A DNA stretch of 29,287 bases from Gammaproteobacteria bacterium (lineage in GTDB: Bacteria; Pseudomonadota; Gammaproteobacteria; SZUA-229). Under the pieces are notes generated by a model. That model saw nothing but the letters and a program-made list of their open reading frames with translations, was not told where the DNA came from and did no database searches. Position numbers and translations under genes: made by a program. Of this stretch, positions 17,240 to 25,953 are shown piece after piece (the first letter of the stretch is position 1; every line of letters starts with the position of its first letter). Location: positions 1 through 29,287 of the forward strand of contig JAESSQ010000253.1 in assembly GCA_016764035.1 (NCBI GenBank), in the 5' to 3' direction.

Positions 17240-19417
17240 ATGAAACAACAGATTAACCTTGCACACAATATCTTAGACAACAGCGATATAGGTATCGTTG
17301 TTATCAAGCATGGCCTGATTATAAATACCTGGAATCACTGGCTTGAAAATAGCTCTGGGATAAAAGCTAACGAGGCTCTAGGAAAAACTATTTTAAATGT
17401 TTTTTCAGAGTTAAATACGCACCCAATAGTTAGCTCTATTCAAGCCTGCCTTGAAAATGCGACAGCCTCAATGTTGATGAGTACCTCGAGCCCACATCCA
17501 CTACCACTGTACAAAAAAGAAAGTGGCAATGCCCGTACACAGCTAATGATGCAACAGATTGATATTAAACCCATCATTAGTGAAAGTGGTGAAACCATGG
17601 CAATGGTACAAATACGTGATATTACGGACGCCGTATTAAAAGAAAGAGCATTACAACACCACGTTGATGAAATTACTGAGCGTGAACTGCAAGTACGCAC
17701 CGTGCTTGAAAACACATTAGACGGCATCATTTCCATTAATGAAAATGGATTAATACTAGAATTTAATGCCGCCGCTGAGAACATATTTGGCTATCATCGC
17801 AATGAGATTCTTGGCCAAAGCATTAATCAATTAATTTTTACCGAATCGAGTAAAGAACAGTCTGAACACGACAGTAACCGCATAACAAATTGCCTGGCAC
17901 TAGCACAAAACGCGACCCAGGAAATACTGGCCATGCGTAAAAATGGCTCTAAATTCATGCTAGAAATTTCATTAAACAAAATGATACTCAATGATGAGAT
18001 TTTATATGTCGGCAGCATGCGTGATATTACTGAACGCACTCAGGCAGAACAATTGATACGCCACATGGCACAGCACGATGCATTAACAGACTTGCCAAAC
18101 CGTAGCCTGTTTCGAGAACGTCTAGAACAATCAATGGCGACCACTCAACGCCACCCTGGTGAAATGCTAGCAATAATGTTTCTCGATCTGGATCGATTTA
18201 AAACCATAAACGATACCCTTGGTCACCACACCGGCGACGCATTACTTATTGCCGTGACCGAAAGGCTCAAAAATGTCACTCGCAATGTTGATACTGTTGC
18301 ACGTTTAGGTGGTGATGAATTTGCCATTATCCAGACAGGTGTACATGACACTGACGGGGTCGTTAAATTAGCCCAAAAGATTATTGATAAAGTAGCCGAA
18401 GTCTATGAGTTTGATGGTAACGAAGTAAATACCAGTACCAGCATAGGGATAACCTTATACCCTGAAGATGAAAAAGATGCTGATCAGTTACTACAAAATG
18501 CAGACATGGCAATGTATAAAGCTAAACGAGCTGGACGTAATAATTTTCAATTTTACTGCAGTGAAATGCACGACGAAATTCAGCACAGCGTCAACATGGA
18601 AAAAGATATCCGACGTGCGTTGATCGCTGATGAGTTTGTTATGTATTTTCAACCGCAAATCAATTTAGCCAATGGTACCATCGTAAGCGTAGAGGCACTG
18701 GTTCGATGGCAACACCCTGAAAATGGCTTGGTGCCCCCCAATGAATTTATACCGATTGCTGAAGACAGTGGCCTGATATTACCATTGGGTAAACTGGTAC
18801 TGGAGAAATCATGTCAATGGGCTAAACAATGGCAAGATGCAGGAAACGCCCCTTTACGGGTCGCGGTTAATTTATCTGCTGTTCAGTTTAATGACCCTGA
18901 ACTGGTAGAAAGTATTACCTCAATACTGGAAAAAGTTGGTCTCGCCGCCGAATACCTGGAACTAGAAATCACTGAAAGTTTTTTAATGGAAAATGCCAGC
19001 AAAACGATCCGCACGTTGAATCAACTGCATGATCTGGGTTTAATGCTGGCGATTGACGATTTTGGTACCGGCTATTCTTCACTGTCTTACCTTAAACGTT
19101 TTCCCGTAAATAAAATTAAAATAGACCAGTCATTTGTGAATGACATCACTACGGATAAAGATGACGCCATCATTGTTCGCTCAGTCATCGGCCTCGGGCA
19201 CAACCTTGGTTTAAACGTCATTGCAGAAGGCGTGGAAACCGAAGAACAATTGCGATTTTTACAAATCAACGGCTGTGATGAAATACAAGGTTATTTTATA
19301 GGTAAGCCGATGCCCGCAGATGCGTTTGTAGAATTTATGAAAAAACCCATTGTACTGCCGTGTGAAGATCTAGACTTGGCCATTGAATCACTACAAATAC
19401 AACAGATTGCTAGTTAA
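17240..19417 (+). CDS. PAS-PAS-GGDEF-EAL cyclic-di-GMP signalling protein
   Basis: This encodes 725 residues from the ATG at 17240 (a TTG lies directly before). Layout: PAS 1 at about 8-125 ('GIVVIKHGLIINTWN'), a short coiled linker, PAS 2 at about 150-270 ('DGIISINENGLILEFNAAAENIFGY'-type), GGDEF at about 275-440 and EAL at about 460-710. The GGDEF motif is intact (357-361), with the inhibitory I-site RNVD (348-351) five residues before it, so the cyclase is probably active and feedback-controlled. EAL is intact (485-487) with 'DDFGTGYSSL' (Asp606-Asp607) and 'AEGVET', so phosphodiesterase activity is likely too. There are no membrane segments; the PAS domains suggest cytosolic redox or ligand sensing. 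Which activity dominates cannot be read from the sequence. Confidence 0.93.
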   Translation: MKQQINLAHNILDNSDIGIVVIKHGLIINTWNHWLENSSGIKANEALGKTILNVFSELNTHPIVSSIQACLENATASMLMSTSSPHPLPLYKKESGNARTQLMMQQIDIKPIISESGETMAMVQIRDITDAVLKERALQHHVDEITERELQVRTVLENTLDGIISINENGLILEFNAAAENIFGYHRNEILGQSINQLIFTESSKEQSEHDSNRITNCLALAQNATQEILAMRKNGSKFMLEISLNKMILNDEILYVGSMRDITERTQAEQLIRHMAQHDALTDLPNRSLFRERLEQSMATTQRHPGEMLAIMFLDLDRFKTINDTLGHHTGDALLIAVTERLKNVTRNVDTVARLGGDEFAIIQTGVHDTDGVVKLAQKIIDKVAEVYEFDGNEVNTSTSIGITLYPEDEKDADQLLQNADMAMYKAKRAGRNNFQFYCSEMHDEIQHSVNMEKDIRRALIADEFVMYFQPQINLANGTIVSVEALVRWQHPENGLVPPNEFIPIAEDSGLILPLGKLVLEKSCQWAKQWQDAGNAPLRVAVNLSAVQFNDPELVESITSILEKVGLAAEYLELEITESFLMENASKTIRTLNQLHDLGLMLAIDDFGTGYSSLSYLKRFPVNKIKIDQSFVNDITTDKDDAIIVRSVIGLGHNLGLNVIAEGVETEEQLRFLQINGCDEIQGYFIGKPMPADAFVEFMKKPIVLPCEDLDLAIESLQIQQIAS

Positions 19418-19718
19418 ATATAATCTGGCGTTTTTACGTCAGGCTTAACAAATGTATAAGCATGGTCTGTTGCGCCAGCCACACGCCAAGATCTATCTTA
19501 AAAACACGCAAACCATTTCTCAGCCTGACAGATACAAAACTTATTACCTTGCGCAATAGTTACATGTAAAAAATACGTAACATTTATTTTAATCAATAAA
19601 AGATGACCTGTTCACCTCCTGTTTATACTATACTTCAAGCTTAATAGCAGGTGAAGAAAGCGCACGCTGCTAGTGATGCTTGACTCTTATAAATATAATT
19701 ACAACTTCATGTTGCCGT
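19418..19718. other. Intergenic region between GGDEF/EAL gene and slt
   Basis: A possible weak hairpin, CTGGCGT (19425-19431) with ACGTCAG (19436-19442), has one G-U pair and lies just after the GGDEF/EAL stop, without a clear T run. TATACT (19624-19629) could be a -10 for slt, but no -35 fits. No gene was seen on either strand. Confidence 0.35.
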
Positions 19719-21881
19719 ATGAGCAAAAAATATATTCTTTTATCCGTTTCAGCACTGCTGCTTATCTCGTCGATAGTACTAAGCCAGACCACTTCAAATA
19801 ATTCTTCTGCCGCAGATAATTTTTCAAACAACCAACACTCAACACCTCATCGTTTTGATGTCGCAATAAAACAGTCAAAAACAAATGAGGCAGTATCGCT
19901 AACAAAACTTACCTCAGAAACACATCATGATGCGTATACACAAACGCATAATCATAGGCCAGACCCCCTTGAAGACCTTGAAACCAGCATAGATACTACT
20001 GCTACTAAAATACCCTTTTATTCTGACGAAAAGCTGGCGCAACTACGACAATTATTTTTGCACGCAGAAAATGCCATAAAAACAAAAAATGATACACAGT
20101 ATTTTCTGCTAATCGATCAACTAAAAGAATACTCACTGTACCCTTACATTCAGTACCAATGGCTAAAGAAACACCTTAGCCATAAACAAAAGATAAAGCA
20201 CTTCCTTCAATCAAACCCCCATTCAAGGTATGCCAAAAAACTAAAACGCCAATGGCTATATTACTTAGCAAAACGTAAACAATGGCCAATTTTTCTCGAG
20301 TTTTACTACACGACCAACGAAACAACATTGAATTGTTATTACCACCGTGCACAATTCTATACAGGTAATAAACAGGCAGCACTAATTGGCGCAAAAAAAT
20401 TATGGGTTGTTGGCAAATCGCAACCACGTCAATGCGACCCACTGTTTGTACAATTACAAAAATCAAACTTATTCACTCAAGATCTACGATGGCAACGATT
20501 TGAAGCTGCCTTACATAACAATAAAGTCGGTCTCGCTAAATATATAAAAAACCTTATGCCTGGCAAGCACCACGCCACAGCACAGCTCTGGATAAACCTG
20601 CACCGTGACCCAGCACGCTATATGCGCGTTTTTTTAAAGCGTAATGACAAGGCTCAATCAGCCATGATGTTCAGTCACGCTATTAATCGACTGGCAAGTA
20701 AAGATATTACCAGAGCCATTCAAATATGGGATACAAATAAAAAGCGTTTTACTATTAATAAAAATCAGGCCAGAAAGCTGGAAAAACGCTTAGCACTTAA
20801 ACTTGTGTTTAAGCGTGAGTCCGGCGCCTATGATCGCCTCAGCCAATTAGAAGAGCCCGATAGCAGTAGTAGAACATGGCGGATACGAACCGCATTGCTA
20901 GAACAAAACTGGCCTAATGTGTTAACCGCAATACATGCTTTGAGTGATACTGAAAAAGCACAAGAGAAGTGGCAGTACTGGTTAGCTCGCGCATATATGG
21001 AAACCGATGAAATCGCGATGGCTCAAGCACTGCTAACTGACCTTTCCAACAAACGAAGTTTTTACGGTTTTCTTGCGGCAGACAAAGTAAACAGCCTGTA
21101 TAAATTATCCAATAACCCCATCATCGTCTCGCCAGAAGAGATCACAAATCTAAAACACCGCAAGGAATTTCATGTTGCATTTGAATTAATGGTTCTCGAT
21201 AAAAAAAATGAGGCCAAACTGCAATGGTGGCATGCGCTCAAGCAATTAAACAAAAATGAAATTATTATCGCAGCAAAGTTAGCGCAACAATGGCAATGGG
21301 ATGAGATCGCCATTTTCACTATTGCCAAAGCCAAACACTGGGACGATATAGCCATGCGTTTCCCTCAAAGCTATGCCGACAAAGTACATAAAAATTCAGC
21401 CAAACAAAAACTTAACCCAGCTATTGTATTTGGTTTAATACGGCGGGAGAGTGCCTTTAATGAAAAAGCACATTCACCCGTGGGTGCTCGTGGCCTTATG
21501 CAGATAATGCCTCGTACAGGCCGCCAGATTGCCAGACATTTTAACGAACGCTGGCGTGGTGCGAATAGTCTATATAACCCTGCCACCAACGTAAAATACG
21601 GTTCATACTATTATCAGAAATTACTCAACCAGTTTGATGGGCACTATGCACTTGCGCTGGCCGCTTATAATGCAGGGCCTGAACGTGTTAAAAAGTGGTT
21701 ACCGGAAACAAAACCCCTACCAGCAGATATCTGGATCGAAACCATCCCCTTTCATGAAACCAGAGAATATGTCGCCACCGTGCTAGCCTATACGCTAATT
21801 TATCAGCAGCAAGCCCAGTCAACAGAACTATCGATGAATGACTTCACCCGTGACGTACTACCCATAACAATAAAACCCTAG
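19719..21881 (+). CDS. slt: Soluble lytic murein transglycosylase (Slt70 type)
   Basis: This encodes 720 residues. The ATG at 19719 gives a standard signal peptide (MSKKYILLSVSALLLISSIVLS); the TTG at 19680 would add 13 residues in front of it. The long middle part (about 110-540) is a helical superhelix of the Slt70 kind ('YPYIQYQWL', 'WQYWLARAYMETDE'). The C-terminal catalytic domain has Glu577 in 'LIRRESAFN', then 'SPVGARGLMQIMP', 'NVKYGSYYYQKLL' and 'ALAAYNAGPERVKKWLP'. It cleaves peptidoglycan with formation of 1,6-anhydro-muramyl ends in the periplasm. It is slightly longer than E. coli Slt because of a low-complexity polar stretch after the signal peptide. Confidence 0.93.
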   Translation: MSKKYILLSVSALLLISSIVLSQTTSNNSSAADNFSNNQHSTPHRFDVAIKQSKTNEAVSLTKLTSETHHDAYTQTHNHRPDPLEDLETSIDTTATKIPFYSDEKLAQLRQLFLHAENAIKTKNDTQYFLLIDQLKEYSLYPYIQYQWLKKHLSHKQKIKHFLQSNPHSRYAKKLKRQWLYYLAKRKQWPIFLEFYYTTNETTLNCYYHRAQFYTGNKQAALIGAKKLWVVGKSQPRQCDPLFVQLQKSNLFTQDLRWQRFEAALHNNKVGLAKYIKNLMPGKHHATAQLWINLHRDPARYMRVFLKRNDKAQSAMMFSHAINRLASKDITRAIQIWDTNKKRFTINKNQARKLEKRLALKLVFKRESGAYDRLSQLEEPDSSSRTWRIRTALLEQNWPNVLTAIHALSDTEKAQEKWQYWLARAYMETDEIAMAQALLTDLSNKRSFYGFLAADKVNSLYKLSNNPIIVSPEEITNLKHRKEFHVAFELMVLDKKNEAKLQWWHALKQLNKNEIIIAAKLAQQWQWDEIAIFTIAKAKHWDDIAMRFPQSYADKVHKNSAKQKLNPAIVFGLIRRESAFNEKAHSPVGARGLMQIMPRTGRQIARHFNERWRGANSLYNPATNVKYGSYYYQKLLNQFDGHYALALAAYNAGPERVKKWLPETKPLPADIWIETIPFHETREYVATVLAYTLIYQQQAQSTELSMNDFTRDVLPITIKP

Positions 21882-21974
21882 CCATATAAATATTGCACTT
21901 TAGCCGCACAACGGTATTACTCGTTTGCAGCATACTTTATTAGCCACATATCCAATCATCATCTCGCCAAGTAA

Positions 21975-22009
21975 TGTCATGCCCATGACACGCTGTCTAA
22001 AACATGACA
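21975..22009. promoter_or_regulatory. Putative enhancer: palindrome plus extra half-site
   Basis: TGTCATG (21975-21981) and CATGACA (21984-21990) form a perfect inverted repeat with two bases between. A further CATGACA occurs at 22003-22009, 19 bases on. It lies about 200 bases before the sigma-54 promoter, a normal distance for a bacterial enhancer-binding protein. Confidence 0.5.
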
Positions 22010-22184
22010 CAAATTTCTGTAAATCATTATAAATAAAAAATCTGAAAATTTCTGAAATAACTTCCCTCTAATAATATTAAAAATTCAAACAAATGCCTAT
22101 ATCAAAGGCTTTGAAGCTCGCTCACCCATAATTTTCACATCCTTTTTTAATACAAAAGACACAATAAAACTTGCTCTAATTTTT

Positions 22185-22200
22185 TGGCACGCATGTTGCA
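22185..22200 (+). promoter_or_regulatory. Sigma-54 (RpoN) promoter
   Basis: TGGCACG-CATG-TTGCA matches the -24/-12 consensus TGGCACGNNNNTTGCW at every position. Transcription would start near 22210, about 36 bases before the ATG at 22246. Confidence 0.8.
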
Positions 22201-22245
22201 ATATGCCTTTACAACGAGTTTCCATTAATCCGATGCGAGTAAATT

Positions 22246-22374
22246 ATGCACATTTTAAAATTTTTCATTGCAGTCACTTTACTGATTATGAGTAGCCAAT
22301 CTCACGCACTCTTTATGCCTAATGGAAGCCAGACAGATACTGTTACCACCACTAATAGTAGTGATGGTTGCTAA
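22246..22374 (+). CDS. 42-residue secreted peptide, sigma-54 cluster gene 1
   Basis: The frame runs from the ATG at 22246 to the TAA at 22372. Residues 1-21 are a signal peptide (MHILKFFIAVTLLIMSSQSHA) with a clean cleavage site SHA|LF. This leaves a mature peptide of about 21 residues rich in Thr, Ser, Asn and Asp and ending in Gly-Cys. The ribosome site is weak (GCGAG). It is the first gene after the sigma-54 promoter, which is the main support that it is real. The 'LFMPNG' start recalls short secreted Asn-rich proteins seen in sulfur-oxidising bacteria, but that likeness is loose. The single terminal cysteine might be used for dimerisation or attachment (speculation). Confidence 0.65.
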   Translation: MHILKFFIAVTLLIMSSQSHALFMPNGSQTDTVTTTNSSDGC

Positions 22375-22421
22375 ACATTAAAACCCATATCTAACAACAT
22401 TAAACCAAGAGAGACATAAGG

Positions 22422-22532
22422 ATGAAAACTAAAAAAGAAACAGCACAGGAAACACTGATCGTAGAAATCGTATCATGGTCATTTATTGTCGCTCTTATTT
22501 ACGTAACAGCCAGAGCATTGTTCTTAGCGTAA
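22422..22532 (+). CDS. 36-residue membrane peptide, sigma-54 cluster gene 2
   Basis: The frame runs from the ATG at 22422 to the TAA at 22530, and the ATG directly abuts an AAGG. The N-terminus is polar (MKTKKETAQET) and is followed by one membrane helix ('LIVEIVSWSFIVALIYVTA'). The basic start predicts an N-in orientation. It lies 47 bases after gene 1, on the same strand and probably on the same mRNA. No family is recognised. Confidence 0.55.
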   Translation: MKTKKETAQETLIVEIVSWSFIVALIYVTARALFLA

Positions 22533-22608
22533 ACCTTGTCCAATCATATTATTTATGAAGCAATCTAGCCTGAAGACAATGAACAACTTTATTTAGAGAG
22601 ATACAATT

Positions 22609-22779
22609 ATGTGGAAAATTAAATACAAGCCAAACACTAACTCTCATGCATGGATAACATTAGACGCTTATGACAAAAAATCGCAGGCCTTAGCTCATGC
22701 AGACAAGGTTTCAGGCAAACACTTTAAGGTCTATGTCATTGACCCAGAGAACAATATGATCTGGAGTAACTACTGTTAA
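22609..22779 (+). CDS. 56-residue soluble protein, sigma-54 cluster gene 3
   Basis: The frame runs from the ATG at 22609 to the TAA at 22777, with a purine-rich AGAGAG (22595-22600) upstream. It has no signal or membrane helix. The pattern is beta-helix-beta: 'WKIKYKPNTNSHAWITLDAYD', then 'KSQALAHADKVSG', then 'KHFKVYVIDPENNMIWSNYC'. It reads like a complete small alpha/beta domain with a terminal cysteine, as gene 1 also has. There is no family assignment. It ends 64 bases before the convergent transporter gene. Confidence 0.6.
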   Translation: MWKIKYKPNTNSHAWITLDAYDKKSQALAHADKVSGKHFKVYVIDPENNMIWSNYC

Positions 22780-22822
22780 GCAAAACATGAAGATACCATC
22801 CAGTTATTATTCATTGATTAAA

Positions 22823-22844
22823 ACTCTCGTTTGTATATGAGAGT
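22823..22844. terminator. Possible bidirectional hairpin after small-gene cluster
   Basis: ACTCTC (22823-22828) pairs with GAGAGT (22839-22844) around a ten-base loop, between the end of the small-gene cluster and the convergent transporter gene. The stem is short and there is no T run. Confidence 0.25.
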
Positions 22845-24376
22845 CATTGCCCGCATTGAACGGTTGTAGTCAATCGTAGGTACTGACGAATGCGACGAGA
22901 CAGGCTATCAATACCAATATTGATTATGGCGGTAATCGCAATTAGCAGTATTGCTCGATCGTATCTAATTTCTTCGAATGCGCTATCCACATAAAAACCC
23001 AATGTATATAGCCCTAACATACCGAGTATGGCTGTTTCTCGGAAGATAATCTCCCAGCGATAAAACAGAAAAGCAAGAAACTGTGGATATATTCTTGGCA
23101 CAATCTCCCAGGCAAAAAGATTCACGCCTTTTATAGAATTGTTTGGTAAAACAATCTCATTTGCATAACGGCCACAGAGATGACCAATGATGGCGCCATT
23201 GTGCAACATCAACGCTATCATCGCTGGTAGCATCGAAGGCCCCCATAACTGTAAAAAAATATACGCCAGTAGATACTCCGGCGTTGAACGCAATATAACC
23301 AGAAAGCCATGCCCTAAACCACGTCCGATTGTTCCCTGAAAATGCCGAGTTATTAATGGGAATAAGATTAACGCCAGCATGCCACTTAATACCAACGACA
23401 CCTGTGTTAATAATAATGTTTGCACGATACCATCAAATGCCTGCAACCAGAACAGTTCATAAAACCAATGAAAAAAGTTCTGTATCGTGGCAAATACAGT
23501 CGTCGTACCGTCGTCTAACGCTCGTAGTGGATAAGGCACGATATCTTCAGTAAAAAACCTTTTAACATTGGCCATATCAATATCTACTGCTGCCGGCAAC
23601 AACATATAAATAGATAATATTAGATACACCAATAATAATTGTGGCCGCAACCACCAACGCATCGTCGCTATTAGCAAATAAAAAGTTAACAATAAAGCCG
23701 CCGCCTGTGAATACAAACCTTGTTTAAAAAACACTTCAAGATAAAACCCAAGTGTTGGCAGGCCTATGAAACCTAATACGGCGCTGGTTCGTAAACCGCA
23801 TTCCAGACGATAACTGGTGTAGGTTTTTATGTGCTGCCATACCATGGGTAATCGCGTATAAAAGAAACTGACGACACGACGACTGCCACCTGGCAATGCG
23901 TTATATGGTGCTGTATCTGCCTCTTCAAATATTTCAGCATACACTTTTGCGCAAATCGCAGAAAATGGAATGGCGATAGCCAGTACACCCGTAAGTGGAT
24001 GCAGGCCGAAAAATTGTAAAAAAATTAATGCCCAGAACAATTCATGAACAGAACGCAATATGGCACATGTCATATGAACTAAACGATAGTCAAATACCAA
24101 AGACAGTAAAAAACCAAACACCGCACCTAACGATACACCCAGAAAAGCAAACGCGATTGTCTGCATTAAAGCATTAACAATTACTCGGAAATCACTAAAA
24201 TCAGGCGTTATCAAACCATGCGCTAAGCGTGACATCTCCTGCCACGGATAGAGTGTCGTTATCTCCACGTCGGAAAAAAAAGCGCATACAACAGCGACAA
24301 CGATAAATAACAGACTAATTTTTACGGTTCGAGATCGAGGATATAACGCTGTTAAAGAAACAATAGGTTCAGCCAT
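22844..24376 (-). CDS. ABC transporter permease, two fused PhnE-like domains
   Basis: This encodes 510 residues, about twice the length of a single PhnE. Two permease domains follow each other. Each has several membrane helices and a similar closing part: 'RLECGLRTSAVLGFIGLPTLGFYLE' and 'WEIIFRETAILGMLGLYTLGFYVD' (quoted as overlapping regions). These match the cytoplasmic coupling loop that contacts the ATPase in PhnE-type importers. One gene would therefore supply both halves of the membrane channel. It starts 15 bases after the ATPase gene, in the operon egtD-binding protein-ATPase-permease. PhnE relatives carry phosphonates, but the neighbourhood suggests a selenium compound. Confidence 0.85.
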   Translation of the reverse strand: MAEPIVSLTALYPRSRTVKISLLFIVVAVVCAFFSDVEITTLYPWQEMSRLAHGLITPDFSDFRVIVNALMQTIAFAFLGVSLGAVFGFLLSLVFDYRLVHMTCAILRSVHELFWALIFLQFFGLHPLTGVLAIAIPFSAICAKVYAEIFEEADTAPYNALPGGSRRVVSFFYTRLPMVWQHIKTYTSYRLECGLRTSAVLGFIGLPTLGFYLEVFFKQGLYSQAAALLLTFYLLIATMRWWLRPQLLLVYLILSIYMLLPAAVDIDMANVKRFFTEDIVPYPLRALDDGTTTVFATIQNFFHWFYELFWLQAFDGIVQTLLLTQVSLVLSGMLALILFPLITRHFQGTIGRGLGHGFLVILRSTPEYLLAYIFLQLWGPSMLPAMIALMLHNGAIIGHLCGRYANEIVLPNNSIKGVNLFAWEIVPRIYPQFLAFLFYRWEIIFRETAILGMLGLYTLGFYVDSAFEEIRYDRAILLIAITAIINIGIDSLSRRIRQYLRLTTTVQCGQ

Positions 24377-24391
24377 GACTATTGCGCTGGC

Positions 24392-25087
24392 TCAGGATTC
24401 ATATAAAAACTGTAAGTCAGCTAGCGAAACGGATGTGGCCGGCTGGTCTATGACGATACTGCCATTTTTAATTCCGATAATTCGATTAGCAAAACATAGC
24501 GCCATTTCTACATCATGCATCGCTAGAATGACCGTATCATGCTGATCATGTAATATTTTCATTATATGTCTGGCTTGCGTGGTATCTAATGCTGAAATAG
24601 GCTCATCACCAAGTAACACCTGATTATTCTGATATAGAGCACGCGCAATAGCTACACGTTGTTTTTGCCCACCAGACAGCTCGCCAGTACGACTAAATAA
24701 TAAGTCATGTAAACCCAACGGTCGCACCAGTTGTTGGATATCATTCAACTTATCCTGCTGCGGCCAAAATAAATTTAACAAGTTATAAAACGTATTGTAC
24801 TGATTCAACCGACCCATAAAGACATTATGAAATACGTTTAGAGCTTCGACCAGGGCGACGTTTTGAGGCACCAAGGCACAATAAGAACGTTGTTGTTGAT
24901 ACAAGGCATGCAGCAGTGTCGACTTGCCTGCACCACTCTTGCCGAGTAATGCCACGTGTTCACCAGCACCTATAGACAGGTTGATATTTGTTAGTACATC
25001 TACATTTTTATAACATAGATTGGCAGATTTTAATTCAAACGAAAACGGCATAGTTTTTAACGAAAGCGTTTTTGATGTAATCGTCAA
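24392..25087 (-). CDS. ABC transporter ATP-binding protein (PhnC-like)
   Basis: This encodes 231 residues from a TTG at 25087 whose TTGA overlaps the stop of the upstream binding-protein gene. An internal ATG at 25051 ('MPFSFELKSANL') is a possible alternative start. All ATPase motifs are intact: Walker A 'GKSGAGKST' (49-57), Q-loop 'VPQNVAL', signature 'LSGGQKQRV' (137-145), Walker B 'QVLLGDEP' with Asp161-Glu162, and H-loop His191 in 'AMHDVEMAL'. It powers import together with the double permease and the PhnD-like binding protein. Confidence 0.9.
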   Translation of the reverse strand: MTITSKTLSLKTMPFSFELKSANLCYKNVDVLTNINLSIGAGEHVALLGKSGAGKSTLLHALYQQQRSYCALVPQNVALVEALNVFHNVFMGRLNQYNTFYNLLNLFWPQQDKLNDIQQLVRPLGLHDLLFSRTGELSGGQKQRVAIARALYQNNQVLLGDEPISALDTTQARHIMKILHDQHDTVILAMHDVEMALCFANRIIGIKNGSIVIDQPATSVSLADLQFLYES

Positions 25088-25941
25088 TCAATAAGGCCTA
25101 TCTCTTTAGCAACATTTTTAATGGGTTCGTAATCACTGTTAGACGCTGTAATAAAACCACTACGCGGAAAGGCTGCTAATAAGTCAGGTGCATCCATCGC
25201 CAATAAAGCCTGTTGTATTTTACTAACAAACCCACTACCCCATGTTGCATCAACATCACCACGCACACTCCATTGGTAGTCAGGGTATTCAGGGGTTTTC
25301 CAGATTACAGAAACTTTATTGGTGTCTACCTTACCTAACTTAACGGCATTCTCCCACACCTCATAATTTACAGCACCAACTTCATAAGCACCTGACTCAA
25401 CCAGGGCAATGGTACGATTATGGTCGCCACTAAAACCTACTCGAGAGAAAATATTCTTAGGTGCTTCACCAAAATGATTGCGTACATAATACTCCGGCAT
25501 TAAACGTCCAGAGGTAGAACCTTTTGAGCCAAAGGTAAAGACTTTTCCCTTGATAGAATCGGGTAATTTATCCGATAAAGGTATGCCCGTTCTTTTATTA
25601 GCAATCAAATAAGTAACAAACTTTTTATCCTCAACACCCTGTGCAAGTGCTGTAGAACCTTTCACGCGATCTCGTGCCTTAATACCTGATAAGCCTCCAA
25701 ACCATGCCAACTGTACTTGATTATTACTGAATGCGGTTACTGCAGCGGCATAAGATTTAACAGGAACATACTTTACTGGAACACCAAGTTGCTCACTAAG
25801 ATAAGCTGCGACCTTATCAAAACGTTGTTGTAATTTCGTTTCGTCCTGATCGGGAATAGCGGTAAACACAAAGTCTTTAGCATAGCTATTTACCTGCACA
25901 GATAACATAAAACAAAATAATAATAATTTTAAAAAATACAT
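25084..25941 (-). CDS. PhnD-like periplasmic binding protein, putative selenate/selenium ABC transporter
   Basis: This encodes 285 residues. The start at 25941 has AGGAA upstream. A signal peptide (about 1-21, cleavage near SYA|KD) leads to a PhnD-type binding fold: 'FVFTAIPDQDETKLQQRFDK' at the N-terminus, 'VQLAWFGGLSGIKARD', 'FTFGSKGSTSGRLMPEYYV' and 'ALVESGAYEVGAVNYEVWE'. PhnD-like proteins with this pattern, next to a fused SelD, are annotated as putative selenate ABC transporter binding proteins. The likeness to that group and the divergent selD support selenium, but the true ligand (selenate, selenite, an organic selenium compound or a phosphonate) is not shown. Confidence 0.8.
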   Translation of the reverse strand: MYFLKLLLFCFMLSVQVNSYAKDFVFTAIPDQDETKLQQRFDKVAAYLSEQLGVPVKYVPVKSYAAAVTAFSNNQVQLAWFGGLSGIKARDRVKGSTALAQGVEDKKFVTYLIANKRTGIPLSDKLPDSIKGKVFTFGSKGSTSGRLMPEYYVRNHFGEAPKNIFSRVGFSGDHNRTIALVESGAYEVGAVNYEVWENAVKLGKVDTNKVSVIWKTPEYPDYQWSVRGDVDATWGSGFVSKIQQALLAMDAPDLLAAFPRSGFITASNSDYEPIKNVAKEIGLID

Positions 25942-25953
25942 ATTTACCGTTCC

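Larger units (their letters stand above)
21882..22245. other. Intergenic region upstream of the small-gene cluster
   Basis: 364 bases without a gene hold the upstream palindrome (21975-21990), a possible IHF-like sequence (22100-22112, TATCAA-AGGC-TTT, last base off consensus) and the sigma-54 promoter (22185-22200). This order is that of a classical sigma-54 control region. Confidence 0.5.

Noticed and set aside
19604..19622. GGAGGTGA-like strong ribosome site on the - strand before slt
   Set aside because: No start codon with an open frame of useful length follows it on that strand.
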